A stretch of DNA of 64,000 nucleotides from Cryptomeria japonica (lineage: Eukaryota > Streptophyta > Pinopsida > Cupressales > Cupressaceae): assembly GCF_030272615.1 (NCBI RefSeq), contig NC_081407.1, forward strand, positions 146,819,744 to 146,883,743, given 5' to 3'. Numbering within the stretch: the stretch's first letter is position 1; each line of letters starts with the position of its first letter. The notes under the pieces were generated by a model, which was not told where the DNA came from, ran no database searches, and worked only from the letters and a program-made list of their open reading frames with translations. A program made the position numbers and the translations under genes. Below are positions 36,239-46,296 of the stretch, piece by piece.

Positions 36239-37543
36239 TTAAAATTTAGTTGATAAATGCTTGTCCACGTCAACATATTCATAGTCACTATCAGAAGCAT
36301 TAGGAGTGGTATTGCCATCATGAATAATATCTTCACTCATTTCTTCATCTAGATTTATAGAAAGAGGAGCACAAACACGAATAGGAGTAAAACCATCACA
36401 TGTTTTGTGCAACTTATGATCTAGAGATGTAGGTTCAACATCTTGCTTAGGAGAAAAGGGAATCATGTCAATTATTGGAGTCTTGGGAGATTGAATGTTT
36501 TGAGGAATAGCTTCACGAGCTCAAGCATGACGCCTTCGTTGGTGTTCTCTCGCACAATGATTTCATTGAATCTTAGTGGATTACTGAGAAGGAGGAGGAA
36601 TATTTATGAAAGGAGGAACAGTCTCCTATGTGATAGTTGAAGGTTTCAGTTGAGATCTTTTAGGTTGGGCAAGAGGAGAGGTGGGCCTCTTCTCTCTATA
36701 AGAGTAAGAAAGTGGAACTATGCCATATAAAGGAGGAATATTAGGTGTAGGAAGGAGACCGGGTCCATCATGGGGAGGTGGTACAGGTCTAACCTTAAGA
36801 TGAATATTGTTGTTCTTCTTAGGAGAAGGCATAGTCACATCCATAGGAATAGGTTGAGGATTTTCCTTAGGAGAAAGATTAGTCCTATCTGTTAGGGGAA
36901 GGATTTCATCTTCAAGAAGGATGGGAATATCAAGTGTTGAGGATCTAGGTTGATTCAAGGATAAGATCATATCTTTCTTTCATTTTTGATAAGATTTAAA
37001 AAGAGCATCGCTCTTTTGTGGAAGAGATTGAAATTGTTTAGGCCAAAAGAGACCAATAGGAATAATAGCACTTCTTTCGGATGGGTGAAATAAGCTATGA
37101 TTCATGGTTATGATTTCTCCAATGTGAGGAAATTTTAAACACTTATGAATTGGAGAAGAAATAGCCTTCATGGAAGATAGCCAAGGGTAGCCCAACTTCA
37201 CATGGAATTTCTTGGAAGAAGGAATGATAGAAAAGTTGACATGCATATATTTAGTGTGAACTTCAATAGGAAGAGTGATAGAAACAATGGTAGGACAAGA
37301 GAATCCATCAAATACTTCACAACCACATTAGAGTCATCATAAATCAGTTTATGCAATTGTAAAGTAAAAAGATACTCCTCAGTGATAACATTAACCATGC
37401 AAGAAGGATCAACAAGAACACCATGGCAAGGTATATCCTTAACCTTCGCAGCTATGTATAAAGGCCCATCGGGTGCCCTAATGGTCTCACTAGGGTCAAA
37501 TGTAATACAAGGATCCTTAGGTGTCTTTTGTTTCTCTACCATG
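36239..37543 (-). pseudogene. Protease-like segment and proline-rich tail of the gypsy-type polyprotein
   Basis: Minus-strand continuation of gag beyond the copia-like insertion. At 37540-37330 it reads PDGPLYIAAKV, HGVLVDPSCMVNVI and TLQLHKL, the pattern around the retroviral-type aspartic protease active site, except that the DTG/DSG triad position reads DPS. After a frameshift near 37220 comes FHVKLGYPWLSSMKA and HKCLKFPH (37210-37110), matching the C-terminal protease fold, then a Pro/Lys-rich stretch (36970-36626) and a further open piece (36466-36239) with acidic residues. Stops and frameshifts make it inactive. The protease would normally mature the gag-pol polyprotein. Confidence 0.75.
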
Positions 37544-38329
37544 TGCTGGCATATGCACACTCCAATGAGACATTGTATGTGATTGAAGGTTTTGTCATTG
37601 ATGGCAACCTTGCAATCCTATGGCACTGACAAAGACATTATACCGGCATCAGCAGATCACACTCTACACTGGCACTCAGGACACCGGCACCAGCACAGAA
37701 GAAAGGAAGTATACCAGCATAGAGGCCGACAGGATTTTGTTATATAATATTTTGTTTATTATTGTAAGCCGACTTGGCAAATTGTAAAATGACTCTTATA
37801 TATAAAAGAGATCATTGTAGACATTTTGAAATGTGATGTAGAAACATTAAGGAAAATATTAGGCAGACCTAATGTGCGAAATATAGGTCAAGGGGTACAT
37901 GTAAAGAACAGAGCAGGAACTAGTACTGAATCAGGTATTAAAAATGCTATTGCAAAGCAGTACAAGATATTGGATCTGTATAATCCTTATTGTAAGTCAG
38001 TGAGACTTCCCATTGAGTAGTGAGCTCTAGGCAGTTGGCCTTCCTGCATGTGCAGGCCCCTATTGTAAGTAATATTCTCTTATTGGCCAGTGAGTGAATA
38101 TTGTGGGTCACAAATCCCACAAAGGTTTTTCCCACACTGGGTTTCCTTGTTAACATCTTGTGTTATGGTGTACTTTTCATGTGGATGTTCTTGATTCTGT
38201 TTATTGCATTATTTCTTGCATACTGGTACATTGTTATATTATGTTCTGCATGTTTTAAGTTAAGAAATTCTAATCACCGGTTAGATACTGATTCACCCCC
38301 CCCTCTCAGTATCTGTGGGACCCCTAATA
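37544..38329 (+). repeat. 5' LTR of the copia-like element
   Basis: Starts TGCTGGCATATG (TGTTGGCATATG in its partner) and ends CCCCTAATA (CCCCTAACA in its partner). A TATA box, TTATATATAAAAG, lies at 37796-37808. Near the end are the shared modules GGTTTTTCCCACACTGGGTTT and ATTCACCCCCCCCTCTCAG. It differs from the 3' LTR by a few per cent by eye, mostly transitions. Confidence 0.95.
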
Positions 38330-38345
38330 ATTGATATCAGAGCTT
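38330..38345 (+). promoter_or_regulatory. Primer-binding site (initiator Met tRNA)
   Basis: ATTGATATCAGAGCTTGG follows the LTR directly. TGATATCAGAGC differs by one base from the TGGTATCAGAGC complement of the plant initiator tRNA 3' end. Confidence 0.88.
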
Positions 38346-38400
38346 GGTCCTCTATTTTCAGAAGCCTAATATCTTGAGGAAGATCTTGACACCGGTAAAG

Positions 38401-39580
38401 ATGGAAAATCTGATGAAGCAACTTGAAGGAGCTCTTACAGACTATGATGTAGAGAAATTGAAAAATATCAAACTAGAAGATGATTTAAGGGCAGCTTAGG
38501 ATATCATTTAGGCACTTCAAGAAAATTTTACTATTGCAAGAAATAAGAGAAGAGAACTTTGTGAAAAATTACAAAAAGAGAATGATGAAAAGGAATCACT
38601 TAATGATATGATAAGCAAGTTGAAACAAGAGAACATGACAACAAAAAATGAAATGCAGGATATGAGTATGAGATTTTGCAAAAAGATTGAGGAAAGGAAG
38701 AAGAATGAAGAAGATTTGACCAGAAGGCTAAGTGATGCAGCAAATGAGAACACAAGACTTAGCTATGAAAATGACATGTTGAAGATAGATCTGATGCATA
38801 CTCAGAATGACTCAAATGAACTGATGACAAAAAGAAATCTTGGAAAGAGAACTGGAAACTGCAAATCAACATAGAAAAATTAAAGAAAAGCTTAGAGGAA
38901 ATTGGCACCTTGCTGAAGAATCAAAAACCTAAAGGTGACACTTCTGGAATTGGCTTTGAAGTTGGTGAAAGCTCTGATACTGCAAATACTTAGGATCACA
39001 ACAAACCGGTAAGACAACCTAATGCTTATAAATTCAATGGGAAATCCTTTAACTAAAATAAGTATGGTCATAGAGAAAATGAATGTAGATCTAGAAATTA
39101 TCAGAATATCAACACATCCACCAGTCAATGTTCTAAATGCAACAAAGTTGGTCACAACTCTGAAAACTGTAGAATGAATGTGAGATGTTATGTTTGTGGA
39201 AGATTTGGACATTTATCTAATCAATACAGAACCCAAACCGGCATAAGGTTATGGGAAAGCTATTTAGAAAAATAATGTAACTTGTTATGCATGTAACAAG
39301 ATTGGGCATATTGCTAAATTCTATAGAAGTAAAGGAACACCGGTAGACAACAAAAGTTCTAGCTTGAAAGGTAAAGAAAAACTTGAAGAGGTTAAGCAAG
39401 AATTCTCAAAACAATGGATTAGGAAAGCTGATCTAAACATTGGGAATACTCCTCCACCGGTAGAACCAACCAATGCCTCACTGGCAGGATAGAGCAATGC
39501 TTCACCGGTAGGACAGGGTGATGCTTCACCGAAAGGACAGAGCAGTGCTCCACCAATAGGAAGTTCTTCATCTAATTGAA
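38401..39580 (+). pseudogene. Gag-like coiled-coil protein with three zinc knuckles, disrupted
   Basis: ATG at 38401 opens a frame (two early stops near 38500) that becomes a long charged helix rich in Lys, Glu, Asn and Leu (38520-38840), with a strong coiled-coil look. After a frameshift near 38830, three CCHC-type knuckles follow: CSKCNKVGHNSENC (~39130-39170, intact), CYVCGRFGHLSNQY (~39190-39230, last Cys now Tyr) and CYACNKIGHIAKFY (~39280-39325, last Cys now Tyr). This would be the nucleocapsid. The usual copia UBN2 capsid pattern is not evident, replaced or lost in favour of the coiled coil. The region 39420-39580 contains short repeats of SPVGQ/CSTGE-like codons (TCACCGGTAGGACAG variants). 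Confidence 0.7.
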
Positions 39581-39880
39581 GAAAATTTCTTTGAGGGTTT
39601 GGCAATCTAATGACACATGTGCTATTATTCCCTCTGTTAGAGATTAGAAGTTGGAAATTACTTATTACCGGCAAACAATGTTAAGTGAATACTTAACCGA
39701 CATGCAATTAATGTGGTAGATGGCGAAGAGACATTATAAAATTAAGGTTTTGGCTCCATTTCATTTCACCGTGATTTCAAATTTTTGAAGAGCACAAAGA
39801 CTCCAAGCTAAGGCATTTCGAGCAAGAAGCAAGCACACTCCAAGAAATCATCCATCTAAGGCAGTAAAAGGTATTTAATC

Positions 39881-42154
39881 ATGGCATCCACCTCTGCAAT
39901 TGAATACATAGCAAACCCTACTGTTGTTGAAGTAATAAAAAGACCTAGGCCCATATTTCAGTTAGTTCCCGAGATAGTAAAGAAGGATGATACCTTAGGT
40001 GCTTTTTCTCAAATTGCTAAGGGAGTTGTATATGCTGAAGACCGCAGAATGTACATCCACTACAACATTGAAGAGTTAGGAGATGAGGAAATTGAAACCA
40101 TGTATAAAACCGTGATATGTGATAATACCGGCAATGTAAAAGATGAACACAAAATCATTGAGACCCTAGGATTTACAGAGATCCTTAGCATTCCTGAATT
40201 TCCAAAGGATGTGATTAGGATAGTTTTAAGCAGGGTACATGGAGAATTTTTCTGGTTAGATGCAATCCATAAGATCACCAAGGAAGCTGCGAAAGCTGTC
40301 ACAGGGTTACCGACCACTGATAAAAGACTAGATAAAACCAAGAAGGTTTCCAATGACCTAGTTATAAACCTAACTGGTGCAACATTTGACAAGAGGTCTC
40401 TAAGGGTTAATGATGTAAAAGATATCAATGTGAGATTTATCAGTATGATATTAGGGTATAAAGCTATTCATGCTAATAGACTCAATTTAGTTTCAAGCTT
40501 ATGCATTAAGAGTTCTTATGACATGGTCACAGGTAATGCAAAAATTGACATATGTGAGTGGTTAAAGGATGAATTAATTGACAACCTTGGAAAGATCAAG
40601 AAGGACAAGAAAGGAACTTTCAGATTTGGAAATTTGTTAGTATGCCTAATGCTACACATAACAAAACAGGTTCCCAGTATAGGTTACAAAGAACTTGGAT
40701 ATGACATACTGGTAGGCAAACAATTGATTGAACTATTCATTAACATGGGTGAGAACAAGGAAAACAATATTAATGACTTTTTCCAAGCATTAAAAGCTAA
40801 AATGAAGAAAAGAATAAGGTTATCATAGAAGATTGTAGACAAATACAAAGATGATATATGCTTTGTCATCAAGAAAGATGAAATTTGGATGGAAGCGGTC
40901 ATCCCAAGGACAGTTTGGGTAACCAAGATGGGCTATGAAACAAATGATCACATAGTTGAAACATATGCTAAAGCACTTCTGGAAGCCCCTAGAGAACCAA
41001 AAGAAGAAGTATTTGGTAGTGCTGAAACCATTGAAAGCCAAATACAATCAAAGAAAAGGGTGAAAAAGGTTGAGGCAGTTGTAAGGAAAGGGTCCAGACA
41101 AGCAAAAGCCATTAAGGAAGATGTATTGAAGAAAACTGCCATAACAGAGGATGAGTTAGCAGCTCCACAGCCTGAAACTCACCTATCATCAGTAGGTACT
41201 TCTTCAAAAAGTGACATGCCTGCAACTTTTAAAAGAATTGTAAGGAAAAGAGATCCCTCACCAACAACTAGTGAAGTAGGAAAACCAGTGCTTAAAGAAA
41301 TGTAGACACAAACAAACCTACCAAAGGTCAATACAAGCTTGGTTACTTCCACTGGTACTCAGATTGTTGGATCATCATCATGATATAAATCAACAAATGT
41401 GACTGAGGTGTTATTAGACTCTATCAAGAAAATAACCGACTGCAGCTCACAAGCTTACAAAGCAATTGATGATTCCATACCAATTTTGAAGGTAATTGCT
41501 CCCAATTGTAATATAGACAATAAAGATTCTTAAGGACAATTGGATACATTGTGTAAATATATCTCAGAAAATATTGAGAAAATAAAAGAAGAGTCAGTGA
41601 AGGATAAAGTAGAAGTTGAAAAACAAAAATTCTTTGATGAGCAAATAAAGAAGTGTAATAGAGATTTTGACACACTTCTACCGAAACTATGTAATTTGTT
41701 GAAAGATTACAAAAATCTGTACAAAGATACTTGTAAAACAAACTTTTTGACTGTAGATATTGACAAGAAAATGAGAAAAGTACAGGATGAGATCAATAAA
41801 CTTGCAGATAATTTTGTCAACTCACCTGATACACTATCAGTTTTTGAAGAGAAGATAACAAATTTTGAGGAAGAACTACTCAAATTGGAAAGAGATAAAG
41901 AAAGAATAATAAGTAAGGCAAAACATTTGAGATCTAAACTAAGTCCAAGATTGGACCATCTAGCATCTCTACGGAAGGAAATCTCTGAGGCATTAATACA
42001 GGGAAGCAAAAAACCAGCAGAGCATTTGTAGCATCTCACCGGTACAGTGAAGAGAACAGAGACAACAATAAAGGATAGCAAGAAGTTTATGGATAGTATA
42101 AACTTGATTTTGGGAGACCTTTTTCAAATTATAACTACCCAGCTACAAGGTTGA
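39881..42154 (+). pseudogene. 757-codon frame of unknown function in place of pol (five stops, no frameshift)
   Basis: From ATG 39881 one frame runs to the TGA at 42152-42154, broken only by stops at 40826, 41303, 41381, 41531 and 42029. Residues ~1-340 look globular: KRPRPIFQLVPE, FFWLDAIHKITKEAAKAVTG followed by LP (~118-138), and hydrophobic segments near 180-260. Residues ~360-480 are a charged linker with KKRVKKVE and RKGSRQAKA. Residues ~550-757 are Lys/Glu-rich helix with coiled-coil character. There are no protease, integrase or polymerase motifs. The KITKEA...TGLP stretch recalls plant-mobile-domain or plant-transposon-protein families (from memory, uncertain). It lies between gag and the polypurine tract, where pol should be. 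A domesticated host fragment or an accessory structural protein are both possible. Confidence 0.7.
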
Positions 42155-42354
42155 AACCACAAACTCTACTGACATCTTGACAACCTTTGTCATTGATGCC
42201 AAAGGGGGAGTAGTGGGATGAGAAAATTCAAATCACAGGAATCATATGCTCAGGGGGAGCACAAACATTTTTGGTAACATTTTTTGGACTACACATTTTT
42301 GGATACTTTTTGAAATTTCTCATGAGTGTTGCCATCAATGCCAAAGGGGGAGAT
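42155..42354 (+). promoter_or_regulatory. 3' untranslated region with three polypurine tracts; PPT 42343-42354
   Basis: CAAAGGGGGAGTAG (~42202), CAGGGGGAGCAC (~42252) and finally AAAGGGGGAGAT (42343-42354) directly before TGTTGG. The layout matches 2694-3021. Confidence 0.9.
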
Positions 42355-43141
42355 TGTTGGCATATGTACACTCCAATGAGACATTGTATGTGATTGAAGG
42401 TTTTGTCATTGATGGCAACCTTGCAATCCTATGGCACTGGCAAAGACATTATACCGGCATCAACAGATCACACTCTACACCAACACTCAGGACACCGACA
42501 CCGACATAGAAGAAAGGAAGTATACCGGCACAGAGGCCGCCAGGATTTTGTTATATAATATTTTGTTTATTATTGTAAGCCGACTTGGCAAATTGTAAAA
42601 TGACTCTTATATATAAAAGAGATCATTGTAGACATTTTGAAATGTGATGTAGAAGCATTAAGGAAAATATTAGGCAGACCTAATGTGCGAAATATAGGTC
42701 AAGGGGTATATGTAAAGAACAGAGCAGGAACCGGTACTGAATCAGGCATTGAAGATGCTATTGTAAAGCAGTACAAGATATTGGATTTGTCTAATCCTTA
42801 TTGTAAGTCAGTGAGACTTCCCATTGAGTAGTGAGCTCTAGGCAGCTGGCCTTCCTGCATGTGCAGGCCCCTATTGTAAGTAATATTCTCTTATTGGCTA
42901 GTGAGTGAATATTGTGGGTCACAAATCCCACTGAGGTTTTTCCCACACCAGGTTTCCTCATTAACATCTTGTGTTATGGTGTACTTTTCATGTGAATGTT
43001 CTTGATTCTATTTATTGCATTATTTCTTCCATACTGGTACACTGTTATATTATGTTTTGCATGTTTTAAGTTAAGAAATTCTAATCACCGGTTAGATACT
43101 GATTCACCCCCCCCCTCTCAGTATTTGTGGGACCCCTAACA
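42355..43141 (+). repeat. 3' LTR of the copia-like element
   Basis: 787 bp, TGTTGGCATATG...CCCCTAACA. Same TATA box, GGTTTTTCCCACACCAGGTTT module and ATTCACCCCCCCCCTCTCAG near the end. The one-base length difference from the 5' LTR is in the C run. Confidence 0.95.
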
Positions 43142-43146
43142 CCATG

Positions 43147-45073
43147 TTCACCAAGTTCAGAGTTGTGGTAGTAAGATCAGAAGGAAAGAAAGAGGTATGT
43201 TCAATCTCAATCACGTTAGAGGAATGAGAAGGCAAAGGATCTGTGAAAATCTTAAGATTTTGATTAGGAGGAGATACTGATTTGTTTCCCATATCATTCA
43301 CACTTGCCACAGATATAGTATTATTATCAATCAAATCTTGAATCTTACTTTTCAATGCAAAACATCTCTCAGTATCACGACTAGGCTAACGATGAAATTG
43401 ACAAAAGGAATTACTATCAAAATAAGGGGATGGAAGCTTAGATGGGTCAACTCATTTGATAGGAGGAAGATTGATTACATTTCTTTGTAACAAGTGAGAC
43501 ATAATACTATGTAAAGATTCATTCAAAGGAGTAAATTGTCTTTCTCTTTTAAAGAATTTAGAAATAGGAGGCACACTTGTTGTCGCATTCACATTGTTAT
43601 TGTTGATTGTATCATTCAACTTGATGAAGCTTTTTGTTGGTTTAAAATTTAGAAATAGTTGTTGAACACTCTCCCCCTTATCACTTGGAGCCATAGGAGT
43701 AGATTGCTCCATTTGACTCACAACTAGTTGATAATTGTGGAGTGTTGCGAACAAATGGGGAAAGGAAGTAAACTCAGACAAAAAAATTTGTTCCTTGATA
43801 TCTTTTTACAAATTAGAAATGAAAATTCTTTGAATATAATTATCAGGTATAGGAAAAGAAATTTGAGCGTTCAAATGCTTATATCTACCAATCAAATCAA
43901 TCACTTTTTCTTTAACACCTTGTTTACAATGCATTAAGTCAGTCAAAGTGATTTTAGGACCAATGTTGTTTAGAAATTGTTGAATGAAAGCATTTGCTAA
44001 TTGTTGAAAAGAAGTGATATAATAAGAAGGCAAAGAGCAATACCATTGTTAAGCCTTATCTCTTAGTGTTCTTGTAAACAATTTTGCAAGCAATCTTTGA
44101 TCATAAGCAAAATCAGTACACAAGGTTTGAAATGTTTTAACATGTGTGAGAGGATCACCTTTTCCATTATAGAGTTCCAATTGAGGGACCTCAACATGCT
44201 TAGGTTGGATGACTTTAACAATATCAAGAGAAAGTGGGCTCACAACATCAAGTGTGGCCACACTAAACTTGGATTGACTCATGAAAACAATTTATTATTG
44301 TAAGGAAGACACAGTTTGAGCAAGATTGTTAATGGTTGCTTCGGTAGAAGAATTGATGTGAGACATGGTTGACTGAGAAGGTGGTGTGATGTTATTGAAG
44401 GAAGGCATGGATTGAGAATAAGGTTGTGGGACATTATTATAAGTAGGCATAGGTGATGATTGAGTAGGAAATGGGATACTTAAATGCGGAATAAAATTGT
44501 TGAATGAATTGCCCCTTGTGTCACATTGATTGGTTGAGGGATATTAGGAATACTTATTGAAGACATAGGTAAAGATGGAGGATTAAATGAAGAAGAGGGA
44601 TTTCCCCCATGACCAATTGTTGTAGAAATGACATTTTGAGTTGATGTAGCCATGATATTTGAAGTAAAAGTAGGAATAATAGCCATTGGAGTAGACAAAG
44701 GAATAAAAGAATTGATTTGATTTGAAGGTTGTGAATAACCTAAGTTCTGAACACAACTCTTTATAGGCATGACATTATAATCAACAATATGAGCAATGCC
44801 ATGGAATATATCAATTTGATTCTTATCACTTTGAATCATGCATTTAAGGCCTTCAATTAATGGAAGAGCTTCACTATTAGGGTATTCTTGGGACATCCAC
44901 TGTTGAAAGTTATCAAATTGATTGTCCAATTTTGAAAGTTGATCTATGGAAAATCTAGTTAAATATTTTTCTTGTTCATCATGAGATTCATCAATTGGAT
45001 AGATAGGGGAATTATTAGGATGGGGAGAATTAACATGATCCTCACTAAAGAAGTCACCCAAATTATGCTCCAT
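43147..45073 (-). pseudogene. Ty3/gypsy-type gag, disrupted
   Basis: The minus-strand frame begins near 45073 (MEHNLGDFFSEDH). It has an acidic/polar N-terminal ~195 residues, then a proline-rich stretch. After a frame change the retrotransposon gag core appears: LELYNGKGDPLTHVKTFQT (44180-44120), FAYDQRLLAKLFTRTLRDKA, SFQQLANAFIQQFLNNIG (44010-43960) and KQGVKEKVIDLIGRYKHL. Downstream, around 43410-43340, FCQFHR, RDTERCFALKSKIQDLI matches the zinc-finger-like CHC segment before the protease (one Cys/His context altered by a stop). Several stops and frameshifts. It is cut at 43146 by the copia-like insertion and resumes at 37543. Gag would package element RNA. Confidence 0.8.
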
Positions 45074-46277
45074 CTCCTCAGTAATTAAACCTTGGGAAGC
45101 CTTAATTCTAATGCTTCATCTAATGGGGATAGTATAGGTAGGACTAATAGTGGTGAAACTCATGCACTAGAGGGAAAATTAGAAATTTTGAATAATAGGA
45201 ACAAAGTGCACAAAAATTAAATAATGCAAAATTTGAGAAAATAATGATTAAACAATTTGACTTTGTTGGAAGAAGAAAATGACACAATTTCCAAAATTAA
45301 TTTTGATGATAAATGAAAGGAAATTGGAATTTAAAATTAGGGCCAATGGCATACCACTTAATTTTAAAATTGATAAAATCAGAATTTTTAAAATCAGAGC
45401 AGATCATAATTAACCACTTAATTTTAAAAATTCTCTTGAAATTTGAAATGTTGAAATTTGAAGGTATTTTTTATTCTAGAGGGATAAAAAATTGACAAAA
45501 TCAGCCAATTTTTTAGATTTAAGCTGTTAAATATGGTCATAACCATCTCCTAAAATTTCGAGAAAAAAGTCAGGGACCATGTTGAAAGTGCACACGGTCT
45601 AACCAATTTTTTTCAAAAAATTTAGGGATTAAAGTTACGACGATTTTAAAGTGAACCCCCAAAAATTGGCGAATTTTAAGGTCTCTAGATAGGCGAAATA
45701 AAGGTTTGAATGGGAAAATAGGACCCTATTAGGGTTTTGAAAAAAATGAGGAATTGAATTGAAAATTTGAAAAGGGTCAAACCTAATGGATAGGGGCACC
45801 TTGAAAAATTTTCAGAAAACTGAAATTGATTGAAATTTGCACAAAATCCAATTAAATTTAAAAATCAGGGTTTTAGGACCCACTTAATTTTTAAAATTTT
45901 GAATTTTGAAAATGTAGAGAAATTGAAAATTTGAATTTTAGGATAGAAGATAAGTCTGAAAACAGTCACAAATTTGAAAATTAAATGGAAATTTAATTTT
46001 TGCACAATTTCAAGATGATTTTTAAAAATTAGGGTTTTGACAATTAACCTCTTAATTTTGTGAATTTGGTTTGCAAATTGAACAAGACAATGAAGAAATT
46101 GAATTTGACAAACAAAGCAATTTTCAAATCTAAAACAATAGATAGCAATTTTTGCAAAACACAAGTTCAATTTAAATTTTAAAAACTAGGGTTTTGAATA
46201 AATTAGCCACTAAGTTTGTAGAACAATTAAACTTGTAAATGAAAAATATACAATGATTTTCAGAATAAAGCATGTAA
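45074..46277 (-). other. AT-rich leader (5' untranslated region) of the gypsy-type element
   Basis: Lies between the primer site and gag. It is strongly AT-rich with recurring AATTTGAAAATT-like runs and no coding pattern. Part of it (~45540-45600) echoes LTR text (GGGACCATGTTGAAAGTGC). Confidence 0.6.
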
Positions 46278-46293
46278 GACGTCGGGTTCACCA
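46278..46293 (-). promoter_or_regulatory. Primer-binding site of the gypsy-type element
   Basis: The minus strand reads TGGTGAACCCGACGTC, three bases inside the 5' LTR end. It begins with the TGG expected against a tRNA CCA end. I did not assign the tRNA. Confidence 0.65.
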
Positions 46294-46296
46294 AAA

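Larger units (their letters stand above)
37544..43141 (+). mobile_element. Copia-like non-autonomous LTR retrotransposon nested in the gypsy element; TSD CCATG
   Basis: 5598 bp, flanked by CCATG at 37539-37543 and 43142-43146. Parts in order: 5' LTR 37544-38329, primer site 38330-38345, gag-like region 38401-39580, unknown 757-codon frame 39881-42154, polypurine tract 42343-42354, 3' LTR 42355-43141. There is no integrase, reverse transcriptase or RNase H. LTR start, primer site, polypurine tracts and zinc knuckles are copia-like and resemble the element at 1-3760. The gypsy gag-protease frame is continuous across the empty site, confirming the insertion point. Confidence 0.95.

Noticed and set aside
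37826-38020. 64-codon frame just after the LTR TATA box, repeated at 42637-42831
   Set aside because: Between the two LTRs most differences change the amino acid (about seven changing, three silent), so there is no sign of selection for a peptide.
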